In this document: positions 23,948 to 36,800 of the stretch, piece after piece
How positions within the stretch are numbered: position 1 is the stretch's first letter
How the letters are laid out: each line of letters begins with the position of its first letter
Assembly (NCBI GenBank): GCA_021209875.1
Contig: JAGYVD010000007.1
Location: 4,278,001-4,342,000 of the forward strand
Source: Rosellinia necatrix
Lineage: Eukaryota > Ascomycota > Sordariomycetes > Xylariales > Xylariaceae
Direction: 5' to 3'
DNA length: 64,000 bases
Notes under the pieces: generated by a model
Seen by the model: the letters and a program-made list of their open reading frames with translations, nothing else
Databases searched by the model: none
What the model was told of the DNA's origin: nothing
Made by a program: the position numbers and the translations under genes

Positions 23948-24980
23948 GCTTTTATAATTCAAGTGTCTATTGCTTGATGTTGGTAGTATATACTTAGGCA
24001 TTCTGAGGGAGGAGGGGGAGGTATATACTGGTCGGTAGGTGGTAGGCTAAGAGAGTTTTTACACTAACAAATTCTACGTGCCTAGTTCTTTACTGGTTGA
24101 GCCCATTATCTACATTATGCTACCTGCTTACATAGGTATATATGTATAGGGTATACTCTTCCTGGATTGCTGGCACTGTAGGAAACTAGAACCGACGATG
24201 GTAGCACCTGTCAACGTTAGCGTCCCTTTTGGCGATGGGGGAGGGCAGGGTTGGAACGCTTGTTTCTACACTACTTGTACCTTGTGTCGCAGCAAGATAG
24301 CAGTGCACTCCTACCCCTGCCGTCAGATGATTATTCAGCAATGTGAGGCGAAGTAGAAGATCGTCAGTAAATATTAACATATTAAGCATATACTCATTGC
24401 TCCTCGGCTAATGATTCCGGAGTTGGCTACACTAAATATCTCGCAGGCTTTTGTTGCGGCCCGGTCACCCAGCCACCATATCAGCAGGTATATATAATTA
24501 CGTTATATGTAGTACAAATGCAGTTAACCCTGACCATCGATTTAACGGCGTCGTTTTCCCGTGACGTTTTTCGTTGTGGTGCTTGCACTAGTTGATTCGA
24601 CCCAGCTACTAGGATCTTGAATTCTTACCACCCGCACAGTTTTAACGTATATATCACATCTTGGCTGCATACACGGGATTAAGAAACCGGTTGACACAGC
24701 TAGTTAAGCCCTTCGTTAGATTGATCGTCAATACATTTTGCATAGCAGCTAGTTGTAGCAATAATCCTGGCACATCATTGGCGCTGATGGTGGTACGATA
24801 TACCATGGAAAATGGTGTCGAGTTGGTGCTATCTACCGAGGATAGAGCCGAACGGTAATTTAAAACTTATCAGGCGACCACAAGTGACCGGAGTGGCCGA
24901 TGCTTTTTACACGTACTTCTATGACTGGTGTGGTCTGGTTTATCCTTGCCTGTTGCCTGCGTGGTGATTTGAGAAGGGTT

Positions 24981-25277
24981 CTACAGAGCAATGGGTCCCG
25001 TCCCTCTTAGATGCGTTACGTGATACACATGTTCAATGTCGTCGCTTGAAGACCTTGGAGAATTAGGGACGAGATTGGGGTCAATGTCCTTGTTTGCCTT
25101 TAATGTTATAACCACCTTATAAACATGGTACTTGGCTAAAACTACGAGAGCTAATCTTAATATAGCAAGGATAACATTCGTTAAACAGGTATAGACTTGT
25201 TGATAACTAAGGCTATGGCAGCGCAGAGATGAGTGGGAGTTGCCGCTTAGGTAGGGAAATACACGTGCTGGAACCAA
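24981..25277 (-). pseudogene. Possible relic terminal exon of a membrane protein gene
   Basis: Reading on the minus strand, a frame without a usable upstream start encodes one hydrophobic segment (about 20 residues, VILAILRLALVVLAKY). A polar tail with SSSDD follows, and a TAG stop. The composition is protein-like, more so than other small frames in this gap. An AG that could serve as acceptor lies just upstream. No further exon could be joined to it. It may be the surviving 3' end of a deleted cluster gene; chance is not excluded. Confidence 0.25.
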
Positions 25278-25331
25278 AAGTGCGGAAAATTTAATCCAGT
25301 CAAGAGATGTTAGTGGAAGAAATTTGTGAGA

Positions 25332-27179
25332 CTAAGCTGGTGCGCTGATATCAATCAATGTGACTGGCAGTGGTTTGCGATCCCAAATGACGAAGACATT
25401 TTGGTCCCTCCAGGTTGAATTCACTGTTGTCTGTAAATCAAAATTGAAGATCAGCTTCGAAAGCAGGAGTCGCATCTCATGCCAAGCCACTGCAGTTCCC
25501 TGATTAGTCGACTTTCTTGATCGTTTAAACTGCAAGAGATGCACTCACTATTCATTCCCAGGCAATTCCTTGTGCCGATTGAGAATGGCTGGTGCGCGTC
25601 ACGAATATCGCCATTATAGACTGGATCTCCAAGCCAACGCTCAGGTACGAATTCATCAGGGTTTCTATACCAATATTAGTAAGCAAGTGCTGCGCTTCAA
25701 TTACTATAGACGAGGTCCCTGCCCTGTGAGCTCAACGACATGCGCACTAAGACATAAAATATAGCGAGCGCGGAGAACCCACCTGAAATTTGTTGGAGAC
25801 CGATAGGTGGCAGTTTGATGAACAGAGACACGAGTTCCAGCTGGAAGCCATTTCCCCATAATGATGTTGCCTCCTTCAGGAATCTCGCGAGGAATCGCAG
25901 AGGGAATAGAGGGATACACGCGCAGACCTTCACGAAGGCCTAGGAACATAGAAAGTCAGCATGGGGAACGAGAGCGAGGGTAAAACATGCAGTCATTGCA
26001 TACATGCGTTTAGGTAATCCAATTGACTGAGGGCCTCGAAGGTAATGTCTTTATTAGACTTAAACCTCCCACGGATCTCATCTGTTAAGGTCTTCATCTT
26101 GTCGGGATTTTTGAACAAGTAGTACAGAGTTCCGGTAAGCAAAGATGCTATTTTGCTAGTTAGTAACGTTTCGTGCGCTTTCTACGCAATTATCTAACTT
26201 ACCGGTGGTCTCTGTGCCGGCGGTCATGAACAATTCCGCGTTGGTGTAAATCTCTCCTGTTGTAAGAACCCCGGATTCTTCAACAAGGTTCCATAGATCA
26301 GGTTTGTGTGACTTATGGTTGAGGCGTTTGTCAACACGGGTGACAGTATGATTGAAGTGGTCGAGGCGCATCTTTGCAACAGACTTCGGTTCCAGAAGAC
26401 GAAATAAATTTCTAGAAAATGGGTAGAACTCGATCATTTGAATTGCAGGCAAGACCTGGAAGCCCTGTTAGTCGTCGCTTTTCGGGGCACATAAAGTTTA
26501 TCGCACTGACAATTATTGTATTAAAGACCGTCGCAACCCAATCGGAATAGGCCCCCTTTTCAAGCAGGCCTAATGACTCGCCAAAAGCAAATTCCGCCAT
26601 GATGTCGAAGGTAGTCCAATTCAGTAACTCAGCCATATTAACAGTGCCCTTTTGCCGGCTTCTGGAAACCATGAGATTTGCATAGTGTTGAAAGAGAGGT
26701 TCTTGTTTTTTGAGAGCCTTCTCGGAGAAAGCTGGCGAGAAAACACGGCGGACGATTGCATGGCGTACTGGGCTTGGCTCTGTGATCAAATTAGGTGTCC
26801 CGTTGGCAGATGGAGCATGAAATCTGATCTCTTTCCCGTTTTCCTTCTTGTTTTTAGGGATAAGGTTAATATCTCTCCAAGCTTGGGCCTCAGTATAGCT
26901 GATGTCGTTTGGCCCAAATCGAACTGTTGGTCCATATCTTCTATGTTGTGATAACATCCAGTCGACTTGATTTCCTTTGAGACATGCAATCCAATACGGG
27001 ATTCTGCTTAGCCTTTCCAGGATTCCGCCCGGATAACTGCTGAGTGGGTGGAGGTATAGTGCGTATATCGGATAGGAGACCATGTAGACAGTAATTAAAC
27101 TGACGATCACATTTGGGGTAATGGCACTTGACAGTGTGATCCCTTCAATGTTTCCAGACAAGCCTTGTGTTGAGGTCAT
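25332..27179 (-). CDS. Cytochrome P450 monooxygenase (CYP65-like)
   Basis: Six exons, 27179-26511, 26455-26203, 26147-26004, 25939-25783, 25664-25549 and 25489-25332, giving 498 residues. Introns are 55-118 nt and the phase is kept at every junction. Residues about 20-40 form the N-terminal membrane anchor of an endoplasmic reticulum P450. The I-helix oxygen-activation motif AGTETT is at 302-307. The K-helix ExxR is at 359-362 (EGLR), and the PERW motif lies near 415-418. The heme-binding loop [10 protein letters not shown] is at 435-444, with Cys442 as the iron ligand. Length and motif order are normal, so the enzyme should be active. The closest resemblance by eye is to the isotrichodermin C-15 hydroxylase-type (CYP65) group, based on the FYPF and [11 protein letters not shown] style of sequence. 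With the terpene cyclase 2.8 kb away on the same strand, oxidation of its terpene product is the simplest role (inference). Confidence 0.9.
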
Positions 27180-27797
27180 GATGACTGATTGAAGCCTCGA
27201 GTCGCTGAACTATAATGCAACAAATTGATAAGGACAGAAATGGAAGCCTTGGGACGTCTGCACTGGGCTGGTGATGACATCAAGTCTCCCTTAGTTGAAA
27301 TCTGGACGTATGTCAGAACGAACAAAAGGAGTACTAGCATTGAATAATAACTCCTGCATATTGTTGGGCGGCCACATCCTTGTCGCAGACGTCGGCACCG
27401 AGCTGTTCCAAAAACCATGTTTCAAAAATTGACCTAATCGGACTTACTTCCTGACTTGAGAACCACCGAAACAACCGCAGTGTAGCCGATTGGCTAGTTG
27501 TGGTCACAGGGAGGGTGAGGTTATACCTTGTCATTCGTCGACCACATATACCTGCTAATAATGCTTAAATTTTACACCCAAAGCGGCAGCCAAAGGATAG
27601 CGGGCTCTTTTGAAAATTTCCAGTCTGGCCCATGCCCTCCTATGTTTTTATAGCATTAGTCTCGAACTCAGTAATCTAAATAAGCTGTTAAGTTCCTCTA
27701 TGATTTCCTATCGTCTTTGCCTGTCACCAATCTGTTATTTGTGCGCACATTGAAGGTGAGAGGGAAGTCCGAGTTGTCCACAGTTATTATCATCACA
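27180..27797. promoter_or_regulatory. Shared divergent promoter region of P450 and PTH11-like genes
   Basis: The two start codons are 618 bp apart on opposite strands, so this segment must hold both promoters. Short open frames on the minus strand here show no family resemblance. I could not recognise a specific binding-site palindrome. Confidence 0.5.
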
Positions 27798-29279
27798 ATG
27801 TCCTGGATTCCAGAGCCCGGTACTCAGTCTACCTTAACCATTTTAATCATAATTTTTATAATTCTCAATTATCTTAGTGTGGGTTTACGATGTTTTGTTC
27901 GCATCCGTATCAACAACTCATTCGGCTATGATGACTGGGCTATGTTAGGTAGTCTGGTAAGTTCCTAACCAGACAAGCTTAGGATTTATATGTTCATGGC
28001 GACATAGTACTAATTGGCATAGGTTGGGTATAGTGGAATGTGCGGGACGTTACTATCAGCTTTGATCTATGGGTTCGGCGCTGCTCTACCGCAACCTTGG
28101 TATGACCCAATCAAGGCCGCTCAGGTGAGCAGATAGTGTTTTAAGTGAATGAAACTTTGGGAATTTAACTAATAAATAGCTTGCTTCTAGTCTATGTTTG
28201 CCTTTCAGCTAGTCTACGTTGTAGCTGCGTATCTATGCAAGGTTAGCGTTGCGTTGGTACTTCTCCGAATTTCGGGTACGGATAGAAGGAGCCTCATTCG
28301 AAAAGTTCTCATTGGTTCTATTGTAATCATCACCATATTTACCGTGGCAACCTTTCTTGCTCTTGCTTTGCAGTGCCGTCCTGTTACTCTCAACTGGGGC
28401 GTTGGCAGAGGCAAGTGTGTGGCGCCGCACGTTATAACCGATATTGCGTATGCTTTCTCTGCTGCTGATATCGCAAGCAACTGGCTTTATGCGGTAAGTT
28501 ATATAATACTAAAAATATACCTGTTTGAGTGAACTTTGCTCTCTCTCCAGGATAGATGGAAGCTGACACCCGAGTCCCATATTAATAGACATTACCGATC
28601 GTGATGCTTTGGAATATAAAGCTCAGCCTTCGCGTTAAGCTCTCAGCCATTATTCTCCTGGGATTATCTTTTACGTGAGTTCAGATTCAATTGAGAGGAT
28701 ATGGATTGAGAGGATATGGCAATAAGCATTACTAACAATGAATAGAAGCAGCATCGCCACCCTTGTGCGTTTAAAGTATGTTGTTGACCTTGGCTCTCTG
28801 GGCTCGGCTGACCCTGGATTACCATTGCGATTATTGGACTCGATTATTTGGTACGTCACCAGATTTATTATCCAACCTTTTGGTATTAGTCGTTAGAATA
28901 TGCGGTGTATTACGGGAATTTCTATATACCCTGGCGAATGCCATTTAGTTGACTATATGATAACAGGTCACACCTCGAGATTGCGTTAGCTATTTTTGCA
29001 GCATCGCTAGCTGCCTTGAGGCCGCTGCTTAAATTTATTATTCGTCGCGGCGATACAAATCAGAAGAGTATTAATGGTTGGTCTGACAGCCAATCGTATG
29101 CCCGAGATAAAATGAGCCCTGCTATACGCCTCGATAACCTAAAGGATAACCGCTTCAACGACGACGGAAGCCAAGAATTTATTTTGCACAGCAGGAAAGA
29201 CCAATTACCTGCGGGTCGACTTGATAATAGCGGCATCTATAAGACTACAAAGGTAGAGGTCACACACTATGCAATATGA
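27798..29279 (+). CDS. PTH11-like / fungal rhodopsin-domain integral membrane protein
   Basis: Six exons, 27798-27956, 28023-28124, 28191-28493, 28589-28674, 28746-28850 and 28967-29279, giving 355 residues in one continuous frame. Acceptors sit behind ACTAAT, ACTAAC or GCTGAC branch points. Seven hydrophobic segments can be traced, starting with LTILIIIFIILNYLSVGL (about 12-30) and ending with IALAIFAASLAAL followed by RPLL, the typical end of the fungal 7-TM fold. FGYDDWAML after the first helix and the LCKVSVALVLLRIS helix are hallmark segments. No CFEM domain precedes it. The hydrophilic C-tail ends in KTTKVEVTHYAI. Family members are plasma-membrane proteins, some acting as surface sensors. 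It is divergent from the P450 and may be a cluster passenger or a sensor. Intron 4 has a 15-bp direct duplication (about 28,690-28,720). Confidence 0.82.
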
Positions 29280-30755
29280 GACTTGGGTCTTCAGATCCTG
29301 ATAGAGGGTTGCTATTAGCTAGTGAGGCTCAATGTAATCACAGACGAAATTCTTACAGGTTATGCGATCGCTTTTATATACCGCGCTGTTCAGTTTCCTC
29401 CATGATTTTAATAGGAAGATAATTTTATATGGCTAAGGGTTGAAGTATAACAGCGCAGCATATTTTATATGGTTTCTGTTTAGGTATAATAATTGTCACA
29501 TAGACCAGTGGTGCCATAAATACGCTAAGCCCAAAGGAGACTAAGAAGAATGCCAAGATACCTGTTAGGAAGCAACAACACATAAAGGAAGCCAACATGC
29601 ATGAGGCTGGAAGGTTAACTGACTACCTGTTGGAATAAGGATCCAGACTGTGGAAACTCACTGTACAAGGATCGGGCATAAATAGCCGCCCGAGCCGGGA
29701 TGGCTAGATCTTCATTTTATTTTTATCGCTCTTTGAGACCAAAGAAGATTATTATGAATATGAAGCAATTATTACCCTTCCAAGTGTCATAGTTCGTACT
29801 GCTGGTAGTTCCAGAAATAACTTATGTTATTGCACAAGGCGGGAAGATTCCTCACTTGGTCAGTCGCCAGCTACTCGCTCGTTTTATATACAGTATTCTG
29901 GCCCGTGCCTTGGTGGAGTTCTTAGGTTAGAACTAGTTCCGTGACACTTAAGATATAGAAGTTGTATCTCTGTAGCACTAATTGTTTTATACTTGAACAG
30001 GAAGTTATACTTCTCCAGCTGTTTCCAGTGTTCAATCGCATTTAGAAATAGTTTCACGACTTGGTATCTGGTCTTATTATTTAAAATAGGCTGATCTAAA
30101 AATCTATGTCTCGTAGGTTCAAATGTGATATTGTTCTGGCGTCTCGCAACAATAACGCGGGGTCAACTTATTGTCGCAAATGTTCCGTTTCTGGAGGTGC
30201 TAGTATTAATACTCAACTTGTTCAGGTCCCTTGTCTCTTAGAGAGGAGTAGACTTATAATGTATTAAAAAGAGAAATAAAATATGTATGTTTATAGGTGA
30301 ATTTAAGTCATCAGTTTAAGATGTGAAGGTTTAATAAGACGCAAGAGCAGCAGTTAACAACTGGGTCTATCTAGTTACAAGGCTACTATAGAATTTTGGT
30401 AGGTGGTCTGGCGTGTTTAAGACTTTTCACTATGAGAGTAAAAGGGGTTTGGACAATAGGCATGATCTTGGGAGGCCTTAAAAGGGGGGGAAACATAGCA
30501 GTGTAATGTTCTCCACAGCTATAGAGGGCCAATAGCCTACCATTGATGGGAGACAATACAACTATAGGGACAGAGCCCCCCTACGTGGGTAAGACCTCTA
30601 AAATCAATATGGCCCCCACGATGTATATATCAACTATATATGATTAACACCAGCGACTGCGTATTTGATCGCATAATGCTTGTAGTCTCGCGGTGGCAGG
30701 GTAAAATGCCTAAGGTTTCGCCTGGGGCTGTACAGTAAGACGTGGGCAGCACTAA
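29280..30755. other. Intergenic transition into the AT-rich block
   Basis: No gene is supported. The segment holds a solo LTR (29,785-29,946), and base composition is intermediate. Sequence stays unique-looking up to 30,755, immediately before the left terminal repeat of the AT block. Confidence 0.55.
29785..29946 (+). mobile_element. Solo LTR, 162 bp, same family as at 20,082 and 21,040
   Basis: Starts TGTCATAG and ends TTCCGTGACA. It has the same orientation as the copy at 21,040 and is alignable over its full length to both others. The flanking pentamers CCAAG and CTTAA do not match. This copy therefore lacks a target duplication, as expected if the recombination partner was a different insertion or if the flanks have changed. 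Confidence 0.8.
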
Positions 30756-30764
30756 TGTGGCCTG

Positions 30765-30873
30765 GTGTATGGTGGTCCGTGCACCTGGGACCCTAAACCA
30801 ATCCACCTTTCACCCTAGCTTAGAAAACAGCTTTATAACTAATATAATATTATTCCTTATTCTGAACCTAACA
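30765..30873 (+). repeat. Left terminal direct repeat of the AT-rich block (LTR-like)
   Basis: About 109 bp, ending CTGAACCTAACA; it matches 63,365-63,475 in the same orientation. Its 5' half is unmutated where the right copy is mutated; its 3' half has T where the right copy has C. The CA end fits an LTR. A TG start may be at 30,756. TGGTAAGAGC at 30,876-30,885 could be a primer-binding site (weak). Confidence 0.7.
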
Positions 30874-33800
30874 AGTGGTAAGAGCTGCAGCTATTTAAAT
30901 TTTTTTTTGCGTGGTTTTTTTTTGCTGCGGTTTAATATAACTTATATATTTGTTTATTATTAAAATTATTAATTAATTAAGTTGTTAAAAGGTTTTTTAG
31001 TCTAGTAGTAGCTATTTAAAAAAATTAAATAAAAAAAAAAGCAATAACAACAGACTAAAGATTAAAAATAGATCGATATATTTATAAACTATAAAGCTAA
31101 AATATTTTATTAAAAGTTTTAATTTAAATTACAGGTTTTTAAATAAATTAAAACTTGTGTATTTTTTTTTATTTAATTTTTTTATTATTATTTAATAAAA
31201 TTTTATTAATTAAAACTATAAAATTAGTTTTAAAAAATAAAAACATTTATTATTATTAGTTTAATAACTGTTTTTATTATTATATAATAGCGATTTATTA
31301 TTTAGTATTAATTTTAATATAATTATTATGTTTTTTTATTTAATAACGTTAATATAAAACTTTAAATTATAAAATTTATAAAAATTCTAAGCTAGTTAAA
31401 ATATTAAAACGATTTAAATTTAAAAAACACGTAATGTTAAACTGTTTAAAAGCTTATATAAAATTTAAACTTTAAATTTAAGCTAATTTAAATAAATTAT
31501 TTAGTTTATTTTTTATTAGCATAAAAAAACATGTTTAGTTTTTATATTTTAATTAAAATTTTTAATATATTATAATTTTTTCAGTTAAATAAATTTATAT
31601 TATTTTTGATATAATTTATAGCTTAATTTTTAAAGCTTTTAATTTTTATTTAAATAAGCGATTTTAAAATATTTGTTAAAATTTTTTTTTAAAAAAGCTT
31701 AAATAAAAACTTAAAAATATATAAAAATATAATTTTTATGCTTAAAAGTTTTACAAAATTTAACTTTATTTAATAATAATTTATTTTTATAAAATAAAAT
31801 AAAATTTATTTTTATAAAAGTTTTAAAAATAAAGCTTAAAAATAATATTAATATATAAATACTAACTTGTAGAAAGATTAAACAGCTTTTTAAAAGGTTT
31901 TATAAACTGATTTTTTTAAAAATAATAAATTAAAATTTAAAATTAAAAGCTTAAATTAAAAATTTTAATTAATTATTAGCAGAATTTTTAACCGAGTTAA
32001 TAAATCGTGCTAATAAATTGTTTTTAAAAGCTAATAATATTTAATTAAAAATTTACGTTAGAATTTATATTATAATATATATAGCAAAAGCTATAATAAA
32101 AATAATTAAATTTATAAACAAGTTATTAACCGATTAATTAATTAAAAATTAATAACTAGATTTAAAAGTTTATAAACGTTTATATATATTAACATATAAT
32201 AAACATTATAATAATATATGTTTTAAAACTTAGTAAAAATTAAAATTTTTAACAAAATAAGTATAAAATTTTAACCGCTTAAAATAAAAATAATAATTTT
32301 ATTAAAAAATAAATAAAACTATTAAAATTATATTAAAACAGTATAAAATAGCGTTATTATTTATTATATTTGTTTTATTAGTATATATATTATTTTAGTT
32401 TTTTTTAAAACTTTAGTTTTAATTTAACATATATAAATATTTATTAAGTTATTATAACTAAGCTTATTAAAAATTGTTTAAACAGTTTTTAATAAACTAG
32501 TATTAATTATATATATTTTTATAACTTTTAATTAAAAATATGAATATATTTAAAACTAAAATAATAATTATTATTTTAAGCCTTTAGATTTTATAAAAAA
32601 AATACAGCGGAATAATAGTTTTTTAAATAAACAAGAAAATCTGCGCAGGATATTCTGGGGAAAAAAATACCGTAAAATATACTAAGGACGTAATAAATAT
32701 AACGTGGATAAAAAATATAATAAAAAACATAAAAAATATAAAAAAAAATATAAAAATTAATTTTGTTTAAATTTAATCCGTTAAATTTATAATATAAAAA
32801 AACATGGAGTATATAACTGTTTAAAAAAATTAAAGCTGTATTAGAAAAAAGCTTGTATTTATAAAGCAGTAGAACAGGGATTATTGTTGCCAGCGGACTT
32901 TTATTATAATTTATTAAACGTTGTTTTTTAAAAACAGAATATAATTTTTGCAGCTTTTTCTGCTTTTTTAAATCTTTTAGCTTTATAAGCTTTTAAGCCG
33001 GCTGTTATTAATATAAATATAAATGTAGTAATAGATTTTAATAAAAAAATCGCGATTTTTAAATATTAAAAAAAAAAACAGAAATTTATATATAAAGCAA
33101 AAACTAATGCTTTTTAAGCTTATAAAGCTAATTTATAAAAAGTTTTTCGGCAGATATAATGTTTGTTTAAAACAAAAATAATAATATTAAAATACGTAAT
33201 ATTTTTCTGGTTAAAAAAAAAGAATAAAAAAATAATAAACTTATTATTTAAACCACTGTTATTTTATTTAATTTTATAAATAAAATAATTAAGCAGGCTT
33301 AACAAAAAATTATAAAAAAAACTTATTTAACAGTTAGTTAAAACTTAAAAATAAATTGTTAAACAAAACACTATTTTTATTTAAGCTTATAAAAACAACT
33401 ATAAAAATCGTATAAATATTAACTAATTATTAAAATTAACTTTATTTTTTAATATTATTTAAAACTAATTATTAAATAAATTTTTATTATTTAAGCTTAG
33501 CTTATTTATAAAATAAAATTATTTTTATTATAAAGCTTAAATAACTATACAAGTTTAAAAAAAAAAAAAGGAATATTATTTAATAGCAGCAAAAATAAGT
33601 TTTTTAGCTAAGTTAGCTTGAGCTATATATATTAATTAAGCTGTTAATAATAATAAAAAATATATTTTAGTTATAGTTAAAAAAATTAAGTTTAGTTTAA
33701 ATAAAAAATATTTAATTAATAATAACTTTTATTTAAACTTATTAGCTTTAATTCTATTAAACGTTATAAATTAGTATTAAAAATAGTATTATAACTATTA

Positions 33801-36800
33801 AAATTAAAAATAGCTAATAATAGCACTTTTTTATTTATTACTACATAATATTTTTATTTATTATTTAAAAATTATATTAGTTATATATGCTTATATTATA
33901 AGCTAAAATTAAACTTATAATTTATTATTAAAAAAGCTTAGCTATAATAAAATATTGTTATAATTAATTATATTTTTAATTAGATTATTTTAAAAGATTA
34001 AAACGCTAAATATATTTTTAAATAATAAAAGCAGTATTAATTAAGTTTAATGTTTTAAAAAACGTTTAAAATAAATAATTAAAGCTTTAGGGCTTTATTA
34101 AAAAATAATAATAACGATTTAAATTTAAACAATAAAATTTAAAAAAAGTCTATTATATAAACATTTATAATTAAAATATAATTAAAAAGTAATTAATATT
34201 ATTAAATTAATTTTAACAGAAATTAAAATATTAATAATTATAATGTTAAAAATTAATATAAAGCTTATATTTAAATTAAGCTTTAAAATAACACTATAAT
34301 AATTTAAAAAATTAATTAAACTATAAAAACTTAAAACATTTAAAAAAAAATAACTTTTATTAAATATAATGTTTTTATTTTTTTGTTTTAATAAATTTAA
34401 TTTTATATTTTAACCTTATATATTAAACTTATCATATTAATAAAGTTATTTTTATTTTAATAAAAAAGCTTTTAAGTATTAATTTATACATTGTTAATTA
34501 TTTATTATTATAAAAATTATTTTTAATAATTTATATAACCGGATTTTTCATAAGCTTTTTATTTATTATACCTATTAATTTTAATAAACTTTATTTAATT
34601 ATATTTTTAGAACAAAAAAGTTGGAGGAATATATAATATTGTTTATTTTAAAAATAAAAACAGAAAAAAAAAATTAATTTTAAGTTTATAAAACTTTTAA
34701 AAATAGCTTTATTAATATTATATAAATTAGCTAAAAGTTTTAAAATAAAAAACCTGTTTATTTATTATTTTTAAATAATAAGTAATTTTAATATGTTAAT
34801 GCTTAAAATAAACATTTGCAATAATTAAAAAATAATTATTTTAAAGTTAAACAATTAATTTTACGCCGATCTAGATTTAGCGTTTATTAAACAGGACAAA
34901 CTTTTCCGCTAAAATTTTAAAATATTTAATAAATATAAAACTAAAATAGCAGTAAATATGAGATTTATTTAATAGTTTTTAAAAACAATTTAAACGTTTA
35001 TTTATTATAAAAGCTTATAACTGCTAAATCAGTAAATATTTATAATAAATATATAACGTATTTATAAGTTTTTAAATTAAAAAAAATCAAAAAAACTTAA
35101 AATAATAAAGCGATTTAAGCAACAGTTATTATTTAATAAACTTTAATAAGTGGTTAACTAACAGTTTAAAATATTATAACTTATTATTAAAAATAAAGCT
35201 GTTATTTAAAAACAACGGGCTTATGTTTAAAAACTTTATTATATATAAAAGATTGTTTTATTATTAGTTTAAAAATATAAAAATAATAAATTTAATAAAA
35301 CATATTATTATAATAAATAAATCTGTTAAATTTTAAAAACTATGTTAATTAAAATATATAATAAATAAAAAAACTTTGCCAAAAAATTTTTTAGTTAAAA
35401 GTAGCCAGGTTAATTTATTTAAATATTTTAGCTTAAAAACATAAATAAAATATTTATTAAAATTAAAACCAGTGGAAAAATAATTTATATGTTGTTATAT
35501 TTTTATTAATTAAATAATAATAAAGCTTTAATAGCTAGTTTATAAACGCGACAAAATATTTAATGTTTTAATTTAAAAAATTATATAGTATTTTTTAAAA
35601 AAGATAGCTTATAAGTTTTAAACAATTAAAATAAATTATAAAAATTAACTTAAAACTGCTTTTATTGTATTAAATAAATAATATTTAAATAAAAAATGTT
35701 TTAAAGTTTTATAAAAGTTTTATATATTTATTATGTTTTAAAAACATAGGATTTAATAAATAGCTGCTTTATAAAAAGTTTTAAAACTTGTTTTATTTTT
35801 TTTGTTAGTTATTATTTAAACTAGAAAATATTTTTAATATTTTTATAAATAATTATAATATATTAAAAAAACTTTTAATAATTTGTTTAATTTTTTATAT
35901 TTTTATTTTTTAAATTATTTTTATTTTCATTAGATTATTTTTAAAAAAACAATTTTTTTTAAATAACGTTATAGCTTTAAGTTTTAAATTATTAGAAAAA
36001 CAAGTTAGATTATTTATTAAACATAGGTTTTATTTTATATAATAAGCAGAACTAAAGAACTATTTTTAAAATAAAAAAATTAAAATAATTTTTTATTTAG
36101 TTTTTATTTAAAATCTATCTGTTAAAAAAACAAACTTAATAAAAATATTAAAAAAGCTTATATAAAACTAACGCTTATTATTATTTTAACTAAAAACTTT
36201 TAATACAAAAAAAAAGTGCAGAAACTTTTTATATAAACTAAAAAATATAGTTATGTTTTTATTATTATTTATTAAAAATTTAAACTTAAACAATAAAAAT
36301 CTAAACTTTATTTTTGATATTATTTAACTATTAATGCTTTATAAACAAAAACAAACAAAATATTTTTTTAATTTATAGTTTAATTTATTAAAACTAAAAT
36401 TTTAAATAAAATTATAATATTTATAAAAACTTTTATATTTATATTGTTTTAATTATTAGATTTAAAAACTTAATATTTTATTAAAAAAAAGCTTTAAGCC
36501 TGGTTAAATATTTAGGAAAATATTAATAATTAATACTAGAATTTTTTATTTTATTATATTTTATATAAACTATTTAAAGTTATTATTTATTTTTAAACCA
36601 GGGTTAAAAATATAAAAAATGTTATAATATAGCTAAAAAATTAAGCAAATATTAGTTTATTATACGTTATTAATTTAATATAATCTATATTATTTAGATT
36701 ATAAATAAACTTTTTAAGTTATAAAGCTTTATTATTAAACTTGCTGATTAAATAAATATTAAAAAGTTATTTTTATTATTTTAAACGTTTTTATTTTAAA

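Larger units (their letters stand above)
22564..25331. other. Spacer between terpene cyclase and P450
   Basis: A 2.8-kb stretch without a confident gene. It holds the cyclase promoter, a possible small secreted-protein frame at 23,726 and a possible relic exon at 24,981-25,277. Its length for a two-gene cluster suggests that something has been lost from here. Confidence 0.5.
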
